Shown in pieces: positions 31,164 to 42,239 of a DNA stretch of 64,000 nucleotides. The notes beneath the pieces were generated by a model that was not told the DNA's origin, made no database searches, and saw only the letters and a program-made list of their open reading frames with translations. The translations under genes and the position numbers were made by a program. The number at the start of each line of letters is the position of its first letter. Position 1 is the first letter of the stretch. The DNA comes from Ottelia alismoides (taxonomy: Eukaryota > Streptophyta > Magnoliopsida > Alismatales > Hydrocharitaceae): the NCBI GenBank assembly GCA_037367405.1, contig JAZKJV010000149.1:744001-808000 (forward strand). The letters run 5' to 3'.

Positions 31164-34129
31164 TGATGAATCCACGATTCATCATCTCACTATATTAATC
31201 TTAGCAAAATCCCTAAGTAAAATCTCAAATAAATGTCTATAAAATCAATAAATTAACAAAATGACTCTTGTAAATAAAATACACTAATTGTATATTATAT
31301 TGTACAAAAATAATTCAATAATAAAAAGCTGCAAAATTTAAGAAGTTTTTCACCTATAAATAGCCCAAAACTTCATTTATTTTTAATAATTCCATTTCAA
31401 CTCCTTTTGGGCTAATTTATTCTATGACTTGTTCATTAAAATGACTATAAAAATAGAAAAATAAAATAAATTTCTCCTCAAATAAATACTTCTAGAAATT
31501 AAAGAGAAAAAGCCATAAATTCCAACTTCCAGATAAAATTCCCGCTCCGTATGAACTCCAAATTCACCAAACTCACTTTTAAAGTTTAAGTTAGAAAATT
31601 ATCTATCCAATTAAAGTGGACTCATTAAAATGGGAGCTCGTTTGCAAAATATGAGTTTTGGGACCTAGGTGTACTTTGTAAATAATGTATACATTCTTTC
31701 TTCATTTTTTATTTTACTAAAAAAATCAAAAAAATCATTGTTGTATTGTATTTTTTTCTAGTATTTTATTGTATTTTTTCTATTGTAAATATCTCTTATT
31801 GGAAATATAAAAACAATAAAATTAGAAAAGTAAAAAAATGTACATGTCATTGGTCTTCGTTTGTAAATTCTCCACTATTTTTCTTCTATATATTTTACTG
31901 TATTTTAGTACCTACTTTATCTTATTTTTTATTTTTTATTTAATTCCCATTCTCTACAATAACCACCATTCAACTTCATCATTCCATCATTTTTTTATAA
32001 CTTTTAATTCAATCCCATTATGTTATTAACCTCCCTCCACCACTTTCACAACTTCTCTTCTTTTCTCTTTATATACATCAGATCCTCCTCAATTTGCACG
32101 TGATCCATCTTTATGTGAGGAGAGCTTAGTTCCCAGAGTTGAATCGGTGATAGCGACGCAACCGCGGTCGAGCGACGACAACCCTCTCTCTGGTGAGATC
32201 TGATGGCTTCTTGGCCAACATCGCATGTGCATCTGTGCGCTGCTCGAGCTCATCGCCCGCAGGCGATTCGAGCGAAGACTGTGCCTCTTGTGAGCACACC
32301 ATAGGCAATCGTTTCCACCGTAGGTATTTTTCCTTTTATTTTATTATCGTTTTTATTTTTCTTGCATTTTTTTATAGCACACCATCTCATTACCACCCAC
32401 ATCCCTTGATTTATTTATTTCATATCATCACCAACACCACACCATAATCTCGCCTTTTATCGTTATTCCCTATTTAACAAAACCAAAAAATATATAAAAA
32501 ATTAAAAATTAAAAAAACTGCATCAAAATAGTAACAAAAAAATCAAAAAATAATCAAAAAATAAAAAAAAACGACTGAAACAGGTGGTTGGCCCCATCAC
32601 CCACCGCCGGCTACCGCTCTTCTCCAGCACGGCGGCCCTCCGCCGCCCCCCAATCCACCACCGCCGCTTTGTCGCCTCGTCGTCGCCGTCCTCCAGTCGT
32701 TTCTCCGTAGCCATAGCTGCGGCGCCTCACGACCGCCATCCGCCACCTGCTCCAGTTGCGGCCTGGCACACAGTCGCTTGCGTGCCCACGTGCCTCCGCC
32801 TGTGCTCAGCCAGCACGCCGCTGCGAGCTCACCGCCCGCACGTCACCTACGGCGACACCGCTCCCTCTGGGAGGTCCGACATCCGCCGTCCCACCCCTCC
32901 GCAGCTACGCGGTGGTGCCGCTCCTACGCCCAATCCGCCCACCAGCGCACCAAAAAAGAAGAGGTTATTTTAATTTTTATTATTTTATGTAAAAATTATA
33001 TATGTTTCCCATTTAGTTTCTATATTTTCAAAATAGTCCATGTATATAAATGTTTGTGAATTTTGTTTTCTGAAATTTACACGAATAACTATATTGGTTA
33101 ATTAATTTGGACATCAATTTAACATCATTTGATTTAATTAAAAATGCCGTGATGTTGAGAAAGTAATTGTCTATCATTTGAATATTTATTTGTATTTTTT
33201 TGAGTTATAGTAAATTAATTAAAGCTGTTCAAGTGAAATTCTGTGTATTTTACCCAATCTGAGGAATTAAATTCATATCTCACTCACATTTGCTAAATAA
33301 ATTCCATAAAAGTTAGAAATGATGCCTTGAATTGTAATGAAATTACCTTCCAAATTTCATCATAATTGGAGTTTTCTTTGCCTTAAATAAATTGTATAGT
33401 GATTTTCATAATTGATTTTTAATTAAATTCACGCATAATATTTTTGCAAATTACAACTCTCTTGGATTGTTTGTTTCAATACCTTTTTGAGATAATTCGT
33501 TCTATGGATAATTTGGTGATGTGGATTTACTTGAAATTAATTACTCATTGTCACTCTGTTTCCATTAAAAAATCCATAAAAAATTCATATTTTGTCAGAA
33601 AAATCCAAATAATTAGTGTATCATACATACTTGCATCATGTTTTATTTCCACCAAATTTTTTCATGATTTTTGCATTCTGTTTGTGTGAAAAATTGCGAA
33701 AAAACCCATAAAAAGTGTGCATTTTTCATTGTTACATTTTAACCCAGAAAATTCTAAAAAAAGTGTCTTGCATTCATCTCTTGATTAGGATTCTCGAAAA
33801 AATTATAATTTGGTTAAATCGAATTAATTTCATATAAAAATTAATTTGGCTATGCTGTGTGCTTTCTTAGTTTCTTAATTCACCTGCATATTGCATTTCA
33901 CATTCATTTTGCATAAAAAAATAAAAAATCCACATTGGAAATCTAGACCAAAGTTTTAAATTAACCTGATGTTGTTCCTTTGCCTTCCTGTGTTCGACCC
34001 CAGACTTGCCCGGGATATAAATTAAGGCCGAGACACTCTTCACGGAGATCTTCTCTCAGTTCTGACTGATTCGCTAAGTACACCTATTACAACAAGTACA
34101 CAAAATTATCATATTTTAGCGATACATCA
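31164..34129 (+). repeat. LTR of element C
   Basis: Starts TGATGAATCCACGATT and ends ...GATACATCA. It aligns over its length with D's LTR (34161-37110) in inverted orientation, at roughly nine of ten bases in the first 140. A TTATATACAT TATA-like box is at 32069-32078, with the D counterpart at about 36165-36175. A GC-rich island at 32590-32960 corresponds to 35340-35700 in D. Because a PPT precedes it, it is the 3' LTR of C. Confidence 0.88.
32069..32078 (+). promoter_or_regulatory. Putative TATA box, C LTR
   Basis: TTATATACAT preceded by a pyrimidine-rich stretch (CTTCTCTTCTTTTCTC). The D LTR has the same box on the minus strand near 36165-36177 and the A LTR a weaker form near 27731-27740. 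Its place about 900 bp into a 2.9-kb LTR is reasonable for a U3 promoter. Confidence 0.4.
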
Positions 34130-34160
34130 TATCATTTTCATCCCTATTAACGGTGCCATC
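34130..34160. other. Junction with PBS-like site between inverted LTRs C and D
   Basis: 31 bp between the CA end of the plus-strand C LTR and the end of the minus-strand D LTR. On the minus strand it contains TGGCACCGTTAATAGGGA (34158-34141), a PBS-like site (13 of 18 match to the tRNA-Asp type) two bases from the D LTR, as for a 5' LTR. The preceding GATACATCATATCATT (34121-34136) equals 29181-29196 in C's 3' region. The D LTR therefore has a PBS on one side and a PPT on the other. Confidence 0.7.
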
Positions 34161-37110
34161 TGATCGATCCGCTAGGCATGTAGGTAATTGGTACTCGTAG
34201 TAATAGGTCTACTTAGCAAATCAGTCAGAACCGAGAGAAGATCTCCGTAAAGAGTGTCTCGGCTTTAATTTATATCCCGAGCAAGTCCGGGGTCAAACAC
34301 AGGGAGGTAAAGGAAAAACATCAGGTTAATTCAAAAACTTAGGTCTAGATTTCCAATGCAGATTTTTTTATTTTTTATGCAAAATGAATGTGAAATGCAA
34401 TATAAAGGTGAATTAAGAAACTTAGAAAGCACACAACGTAGCCAAATTAATTTTAATATGAAATTAATCAGATTTAGCCAAATTATAATTTTTCCTTGAA
34501 TCCTAATCCAGAGATGAATGCAAGACACTTTCTTTAGAGTTTTATGGGTTAAAATGCATTGATGAAAAATGCACACTTTTTATTGTTTTTTTTGTAATTT
34601 TTCACACAAACAGAATGCAAAAATTATGAAATTTTTTTTGGAATTAAAACATGATGCAAGTATGCTACAGTAATTTTTTTGGAATGTTTATAGAAAATAT
34701 AATTTTTTATAAATTTTTTAATGAAAACAGAGTGACAAGTGAGTAATTAATTCCTAATAAGTCCACTTAACGAATTAGACAGAATGCAAATTATGTCAAA
34801 AAGGTATTTATATTAAGAATTCAGGAGATTTGAAATCTCGCAAAATGGATGTGTGTAGATTTAATTAAAAATCATTTACTAAAATCACTCTATAATTTAT
34901 TTAAGGCACAGGACAACTCCAATTAAGATGAAATATGGATAGTCTTTCAGTCACAACTCGGTGCATCATTTCTAATTTTTATGCAATTTAGGAAGCAAGT
35001 ATAAGTGAGATATGAATTTAAAACCACATATTGGGTAAATTGATAGAATTTAACTTAAAAAATTTTAATAAATTACCCAAAGGTCATAAAAATCTAGATA
35101 AATATCCAAATGGTAGAGAATTAGTTTCTCAATAAAACGACATTTTTAATTAAATAAAATGATGCTAAATTGATGTCCAAATTAACGAACCAATACAGGG
35201 TTATCCGTGCAAATTTCAGAGAATAAAATTCAGAAACATTTATGTACAACGACTATTTTGAAAAAAACAGATGCTAAACGGGAAACATATACAATTTTTA
35301 CATAAATTAGTAAAAAATTAAAATAACCTCTTCTTCTTCGGTGCGCTGGTGAACGGATTGGGTGCAGGAGCGGCGCTGCCGCGCAGCTGCGGCGAGGAGG
35401 ATGATGGATGTTGGGCCTCCCAGATGGAGCAGCGCTGGCGTTGGCGACGTACGGGCGGTGAGCGCGAGGTAGCATGCTGGTTGAACGCGGGCAGAGGCAC
35501 ACGGGCGCGCAGGCGGTTGTGTGCTAGGACGCGCCTGGAGCAGGTGGTGGACGGCGGTGGCGAGGCGTCGCAGCTGTAGCTACAGGAAAATAGATGGAGG
35601 ACGATGGCGGCGAGGTACCGCAGTGGTGGCGGTGGATGGGGGTGGCGGAGGGCGGCTGTGCTGGAGAAGAGCGGTGGCCAACGGTGGGTGCTGGCGTTTT
35701 TTTTTTATTTTTTCTAGTTACTATTGTGATGCATTTTTTTATTTAAAATTTTTAATTTTTTTGTTTTGTTAAAGAGGGAATAACGACAAAAGATGAGATT
35801 ATGGTGTGGTGTTGGTGATGATATGAAATAAATAAATCAAGGGATGTGGGTGGTAATGTGATGGTGTGATATAAAAAATGCAAGAAAAATAAAATGATGA
35901 TAAAATAAAAGGAAAATACCTACGATGGAAGCGGTCGCCTATGGTGTGCTCACGAGAAGCATGGTCTTCGCTCGAATCATTAGCGACCGATGAGCTCGAT
36001 CAGCGAACGGATGCGGCTACGATGTTGGCCAAGAAGCCAACGGATCTCACCAGATAGAGGGCTATCGTTGCTCGACCGTGGTTGTGTCGCTGTCACCAAT
36101 TCAACTCTGGGAACTAGGCTCTCCTCACATAAAGACGGATCAAGTACAAATTGAGGAGGATGATATGTATATAAAGAGGAAAAATGAGAAGTTTTGAATG
36201 TGGTAGAGGGAGGTTAATAACATAATGGGGTTGAATTAGAAGTTAGAAAAATTATTTGAATGATGAAGTTGAATGGTGGTTATTGTAGAGAACGAAAATT
36301 GAAATAAAATAAATACAATACATAAAAATAGCCTACTTTAAATAAAAGAATAAAGTGAAGAAGAAAAGTAGAATGGAATATTTATAAAAGTAGGTCCATA
36401 CAAACACTATGTACATGGATTTTTTTACTTTTCTAATTTTATTTTTTGTATCTTTAATAAATGATATTTACAAAATAAAAATAACATAAAGTACTAGAAA
36501 TAAAAAGAAACAAAATTGATATTTTTTTTGGAATTTTTAGTAAGTAAGAAGAGTAAATAAAAAAATGAAGAAAGAAATATATATACATTATATACCAAGT
36601 ACACCTAGGTCCCAAAACTCAAATTTTGCAAACGAGCTCCGAATTTAATGAAACCACTTTTATTGGATAAATAATTTTCTAACTTAAACTTTAAAAGTGA
36701 GTTTGGTGAATTTGGAGTTTGTACTAAGGAGGAAATTAGCCGAAAGTTGGAATTTACGGCTTTTTCTCTTTGAGATCTTGGAGCATTTATTTGAGGTGAA
36801 ATTTATTTGTATTTTTGTATTTATATATATATTTTTATGAACAAGCTAGAGAAAGAATTAGTCAAAAAGGAGTTGAAATGAAATTATTAAAAATACATGA
36901 AGTTTTAGGCTAATTACAGGTGAAAAAGTCCTTTATTTTGTGGCTTTTTATTATTAATTTATTTTGCATAATTTAATATACAATAATTAGTCTATTTTAT
37001 TTACAAGAGTCATTTTGTTAATTTATTGATTTTATAGACATTTATTTAAGATTTTACTCAGGGATTTTGCTAATATTATTATATTGAGATGATGAATCAC
37101 GGATTCATCA
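34161..37110 (-). repeat. 3' LTR of element D
   Basis: On the minus strand TGATGAATCCGTGATT (37110 leftward) to ...GATCA (34161), about 2.95 kb. PPT-adjacent on the right, so it works as D's 3' LTR; a PBS-like site on the left is unexpected for that role. A GC-rich island at 35340-35700 has open frames on both strands that look compositional. Confidence 0.88.
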
Positions 37111-37123
37111 CCCCCCTATACTT
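37111..37123 (-). other. 3' polypurine tract of element D
   Basis: On the minus strand AAGTATAGGGGGG, abutting the LTR start at 37110. It matches the B and C tracts and the hairpin right arms. Confidence 0.85.
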
Positions 37124-37282
37124 AAACTTTGCTAGTCCTCGAGCAAATAAAGAATGAATAAGTTGGAATAACCCTTGACTGTATATGTAAATACAAGACT
37201 TGATCCCTTCAAGAACTCTTGATTTTAGAGATCCTAAAATTCAAAGCTGAACCAAGCTCTTGTCAAAAGGTGTCCAATTTCC
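37124..37282 (-). other. D sequence between third ORF and PPT
   Basis: Contains TTGCTCGAGGACTAGCAAAG on the minus strand, also present in C (31130-31150) and, as GCTCGGGGACGAGCAAGG, in B near 20380-20400. The block just upstream of the PPT is therefore conserved between subfamilies and could be part of the plus-strand priming context. Confidence 0.55.
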
Positions 37283-37804
37283 CTAATCATCAGACTCTCT
37301 TTGTATACATATATAAAAAGGATATGACTTTAAGTGTGGACTGCAGTTACAAGAGTAGAGTTGCAATGTCACCCAAGTTTCCAGTCCAAGAGATTGTCCT
37401 AAGAACTCGATCCTCAACACTAGGAAATAAACCATTTCTTGCATCCAATCCACCATCTCTTTAGTTGTCAGACCTGAAAGTGTAGATGATGGCCAGTTGA
37501 TGGAGGTCACAGGATTGTGTCATTTCTTCTCTCCCTCTCATTGGAACAAGGATTCTGCCAAGTGTCTTATTAGTCAACGCATATTTTTGGTGTTGATCAG
37601 TGCGTCCGTCAAGAGAAGTTGGAGTCGTCTACACTTATTTTCCTGGGAGTACACTGGGGTGGGCCTTTTTTGAGTACCTATCGTACCTTCTACACCCAGA
37701 CTTGTAGCATTTACGATGCAAAGCCCTTTTTTGATGCAAGTCTGACTCCTGGCCCTAATAGCGGTGGTCCAAGTAGACACTTTAAAATGGTTGGGAGTGC
37801 TCAC
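37283..37804 (-). pseudogene. Third-ORF remnant of element D
   Basis: Two open stretches in one frame: 37804-37574 (PNHFKVSTWTTAIRARSQTC, KRPTPVYSQENKCRRLQLL, TDALINTKNM) and 37510-37283 (SINWPSSTLSGLTTKEMVDW, LYSCNCSPHLKSYPFYICI), with stops between. It is frame-conserved with C 30576-30971. It lies between the hairpin units and the PPT, the env-like position. No membrane segment or signal peptide is visible and I cannot name the family. Confidence 0.5.
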
Positions 37805-38389
37805 CTTTGGTGGAAGCTCTTTTTATAATTGACTTTGCGGAAAGAGATCTTATTTTAACATTGATATTTCTTTGTTTTATTTTTGGCTAGCTCCACTGCT
37901 TTTACCAAGAGTAGGCGTGCATTGATCAACATTGTTTTTATTTTATCACACCCTGGCACTTAGGTAAACGTCAAGAGATAGTACAAGAACCATGTTCTTA
38001 TACTGGCTAAAGGTGCTGGCACTCAGGTTTCATGAAGCCTTCATTGATTTTATCCCATCCTCGAGTATCATCAAATCGGGTCCAAACTCAAATAATAAGA
38101 AGTTTAGAAGTCGATCCACCCCCCTATACTTAGGCGATGGTCAGCCTAAGTGTAGAAGAAGAGCAAAAATGGGGCGGTCGAGGTCAAGAGGTGAAATGGA
38201 TGAGTATATACACATGGCGGACATCGGTCCTCCCTATACTTAGGCTTTGGTCATCCTAAGTATAGGACAAGAGTGAGAATCAATGTGATATGGAGAATAT
38301 ACAGAGAAGAGAGAATGTACAAGAGTGAATGAATCTTCTAAATTGTTGAATCTTGATGTTGCATCTTCATGAAGAATGATATGATGTAT
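37805..38389 (-). other. 3' region of element D with two hairpin/PPT units
   Basis: Units at 38119-38155 and 38231-38268; on the minus strand each ends in a CCTAAGTATAG-type arm followed by G (four or more in the first). Compared with A (1-720) and C (29440-30240), about 0.65 kb including the T/A-rich tract and the long hairpin is deleted near 38090-38105, where sequence jumps from AAACTCAAA to AATAAGAAG. Confidence 0.7.
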
Positions 38390-39832
38390 CTGCTATGTAC
38401 TCACTCTACATGAAGTTGATGACCTCGACTTGGACTAGCCGCTCTTTAGAATCTACAAAATGCTTCAATAGTTGTCCATTCACCACATGAGACTATGCAC
38501 CATCTGTGAAATTAGCTATCTCTACACTTCCATTCCCGTGCACTTTCTTAACAACAAAGGGACTTGTCCACATAGATTCGAGCTTCCCATTGAACATCTT
38601 CAACCTAGCATTAAACATACACACCTTTTGCCCAAGGACAAAGTCTTTGCACCTAATGTGTTGATCATGCCATCTCTTCAATTTGTCCTTATAAATCAAA
38701 TTATTGTCATATGCCTTGTTTCGAATTTCCACGAGCTCGTTCTAGTTCAAGTCTCGGCAAAGCTTCCCTAAGTGACAACTCCAATTAATCTACTTAATTG
38801 CCCATTCAGATTTGTGAATCAGCTCTCCGGAAAAATGGCATGGCTTGCCATAGATCATTTTGAATGGTGAAGTACCCAATGGTGTCTTGTAGGCTATCCT
38901 ATAGGCCTACAGAACTTGGTCCAAAATCTGAGACCAGTTCTTCCTATCGGTATGAACCAACTTCTGTAAAATACTCTTCACCTCTCTGTTCGAAACCTCT
39001 GCCATGTCATTGGAGTGTGGGTGGTAAGGACTAGTAACTTTGTGCTCAAATCTGTAGTCCTTAGCTAAAGATCTCACATCTCGATTCATAGAGTGGCTAC
39101 CCCCATCAGATATCAAAACTTTTGGCACCCCAAACCTAGCAATAATATGTTCTCTCAAAAACTTACAGATAGTCTTGTTGTTTGCGTTTGGGTTAGGATA
39201 GCCTCCACCCACCTAGACCAACAAATAACCGCTAACAAGATGTACTCATATCCTTGTCTGTTGGGAAAGGAACCCATAAAATCTATGCCCCATGCATCAA
39301 AAACATCACAAATAATCACCAGATGCATGGGCATCCCATGTCCCTGTCCAACTGTCCCTCCCATCCTTTGGCAGATCGAGCACGATCGTACATAATCAAT
39401 AGCATCTCGAAATAAGGTCGGCGAATACAATCCACATTGAAGTACCTTGTGAGCGGTTCTCTTCCCCGAATGGTGTCCTCCAACCTCAAGTGAATGACAA
39501 TATGTGAGGACACTCTGGTACTCCTCCTGAATAAAACACCTTCTCTAAACAAAATGCGGCCCTTCAAAGAAAAGGAAAGGATCATCCCAGTGGTATCTCC
39601 TCGAACCCGACTTCAGTCGATCAATGATGCTCCTAGTCCAACCATGGGGAACCCGTTTGGTGACAAGATAGTTCACCATGTTGGCATACCACGGTAGTGA
39701 GTCAATAACAAAAATTGACTCATTTGGGAAGGTCTCTCTAATCCACTCATAATCAGGAGAATATTTAAGTTCAATCCGAGAAAGATGATCAGCTACAACA
39801 TTCTTCACTCCAGGTTTATCTTTTATCTCCAA
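38390..39832 (-). pseudogene. Integrase of element D (degenerate)
   Basis: Pieces in different frames: 39832-39545 (ADHLSRIEL linker, NYLVTKRVPHGW, FLFFEGP), 39585-39316 (zinc-domain His half lost in this frame), 39430-39155 (SCSICQRMGG zinc Cys pair, GIDFMGSF with the first catalytic Asp), 39212-38907 (ISDGGSHS second Asp, HSNDMAEVSNREVKSIL with the Glu) and 38732-38493 (C-terminal domain). All three catalytic acids survive in sequence but not in one frame. The tail (FVDSKERLVQVEVINFM-type) runs to about 38392. Confidence 0.82.
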
Positions 39833-41050
39833 ATCAAACCCTTGGAGGAGAAAAATACACCTAAGAAGACGCGCATCACGTCCTTTTTTTCCATTAAGTA
39901 TCGAATTGCTGTGTGATCAGAGTAGATTGTCACTTAGAGACAAAAATATACGACCAGAACTTCTCGAGGGTCCATACTACAGCGAGCATTTGCTTTTCAG
40001 TCACTATGTAATTCTTCTGTGTAGGGTCTAATACTTTGCTAACTTAGTAGATCATAAACAGGATCCCCTCTCGTCGTTGTCCTAACATAGCTCCTATAGC
40101 AAAATCTGAAGCATCGGTCATGATCTCAAAGGGGAGAGACCAGTCAGGAGCTTGTAGGATAGGCGAGGCATAAATCTTCATCATCAAGAGCAAAGGCCTC
40201 CAGACACATGTGATCTACAACAAAATCTGTGTCTTTCCCTAAGAGCCCGGTTAGTGGGCGAGCGATCTTTGAAAAATCCTGAATGAATCTCCTATAGAAT
40301 CCAACATGCCCTAGAAAAGACCTTACTGACTTCACGTTGGTAGGTGGATCGAGTTTCTTGATCACTTCTACCTTGGTAGGGTCAACCTCCATTCCCCTTT
40401 TGGAGATGACATGCCCCAACACGATACCCTCTGTCACCATAAAGTGACTCTTCTCCTAGGAGAGTACCAAATTTACCTCTCTAAACCTCTTGAGGACTCG
40501 GTCCAAGTGCGCTAAACATGTATCAAAGGAATCACCATGAACCGAGAAGTCTTCCATGAATACTTCAAGGAAATATCACACCATCTCGGTAAATATGGTG
40601 ATCATGCACCGTTGAATTGTGAACGGGGCAATGCAGAGCCTGAATGACATGTGCATGAAAGCATAAGTGCCAAATGGACATGTGAATGTTGTCTTTTCCT
40701 TGTCCTTAGGGGCTATAGTACCTAGTTGTAGCCTGAGTACCCGTCAAGAAAACAGAAGAACTCTTTCCCTGCCAGTCTCTCTGAAATCTGATGAGTAAAA
40801 GGTAAGGGAAAGTGATCTTTCTTGGTCGCAGCATTCAGACGCATATAGTCGACACAGACACGCCACGACGTGGGTACTCGTGTCGTGATCTCTACCCCAC
40901 CTTGTTAGTGACCATCTGAATTCCTGACTACTTCGCGACGACATGAAGCGGGGTCATACACATGGAGTCAGAAATATGGTATATAAACCCCGCCTTGCAC
41001 CATTTCTCAATCTCTTTCTTCACCACTTCCCGTAGATTGGGATTGAGTCT
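39833..41050 (-). pseudogene. RT / RNase H of element D (FMDD changed to FMED)
   Basis: RT motifs in broken frames: KKEIEKWCKAGFIY-like sequence near 41000, LDGYSGYN-like near 40740, then the catalytic box, which reads FMED (GAA codon, plus-strand 40552-40554) where A, B and F have FMDD. 40440-40144 is open: MVTEGIVLGHVISKRGMEVD, FLGHVGFYRRFIQDFSKIA. RNase H follows to 39833 with several stops. The Asp to Glu change sits at a metal-binding residue that is invariant in active RTs. Confidence 0.8.
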
Positions 41051-41724
41051 CCTCTGGAACTAACGGGAAGGTCTCACATTATCCTTAGTAAAAATGTTGT
41101 GCGAACAGAGAGCGGGGTTGATCCCCACGAGATCCTATACTGTCCAGCCTATTGCTTGGCGGTTCCTCTCTAAGACCTATAACAACCTAGACTCATGTTC
41201 TAAAGTCAAGTCTGAGCTAATGATAACAGGATATGTCTCTTTGGGTCCTACAAGAAAGGCATACTTGAGTGTAGGAGGTAGTGATTTCAGTTCTGGCAAT
41301 GTGGTGTCATTAAGCAAATCTAGTTGAACTGAATCTGAATCTGGTTCCGTTCTCCATGAAGGTGGGCACAACTGTCTAGTACTCGCCACCAACTAAGAAG
41401 TATCGGGAGTCGGATCGCCAAAGAAACGTGGTAGTTCATCCAAAGCTGCGTCCGACTCAACATCTATGTCCCATCGTTCCGAAGGGGATGGAACTGACAG
41501 ATCCAGATTGATCTCTACGTCATCACAGGAATAGGTAGATACATCTCTAAGAAGAACAAGCAACACCTGGCAAATTGCATCATAGACTATGTCCTTTCCA
41601 AATGAAAGGGTCTTGCTCTGTCCTAAAGGAATCTGTCCCCAAATCCCATGGGTGCTAATCATTCAACAATCTGCCTCTAAAGATGAGTACTATGTGCTAC
41701 TCTCTGAATCGGGTCGTTGATACT
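41051..41724 (-). pseudogene. Protease-RT linker of element D
   Basis: Two open stretches, 41662-41393 (DDVEINLDLSVPSPSERWDI) and 41392-41177 (DLLNDTTLPELKSLPPTLKYAFLV). Acidic and Ser-rich, the same layout as in A. Downstream, toward RT, it is conserved (LEHESRLL) and then broken. Confidence 0.65.
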
Positions 41725-42239
41725 TGGTTTGCTTCATCTCAAGGTTCACTTCTTCGCATGGAGAACATAACTTCATCATTCCCGCACCATAATCAAAATC
41801 TACGCATGCGGTCCAAAGGAAGGGCCGTCCAAGAATGATCTAATATTCTCTCCAATGATTGGGGGTCTCCATGTCTAAGACTATAAATTCAACCTGATAG
41901 TTCTGTCCCTTAATCGAGATAACGACGTTCTTCACTACTCCCTTAGGTCTCTTTACTGAACGATCTGCGAATTAAAGTAATGCTCTGGATTTTAGAAGTG
42001 ATCCCAACTCCAATTTCTGATATAAGGCTAAGGGAACTAAGCTGATGGAACAACCGTTATCCAAGAGTATGCACGCAAATGCGATGTCGTCAATACGACT
42101 CTTCACATATTGAGCACCCATGTCTCACTTTTTCCTAGGCAATGTCTGATTCTTGAGACAATATGTTGTGCCTACTGACAAGACGTGTGTCTTTACATAT
42201 TGGTTCTTTTTCTTCCTGCCAACTCTAGTAGGTGTGCAT
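41725..42239 (-). pseudogene. Protease domain of element D (degenerate)
   Basis: No single frame is open, but on the minus strand the codons for LLDNGCSIS (near 42045-42075), VVISIKGQNYQ, VLDMETPNHW and IILGRPFL can be followed. The active site again reads D-N-G. Stops interrupt the domain at several places. Confidence 0.7.

Larger units (their letters stand above)
29087..34129 (+). mobile_element. 5'-truncated Athila-like element C
   Basis: Plus-strand remnant: the last codons of integrase (about 29091-29165, with KHFVYSKEQ and the VINFM-type tail matching A and D), a 3' region with hairpin/PPT units, a third-ORF remnant (30576-30971), PPT (31151-31163) and an LTR (31164-34129). Everything 5' of the integrase end is missing. 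The left edge at 29070/29087 adjoins an LTR fragment in the opposite orientation, so truncation came with rearrangement rather than simple insertion. Confidence 0.8.
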
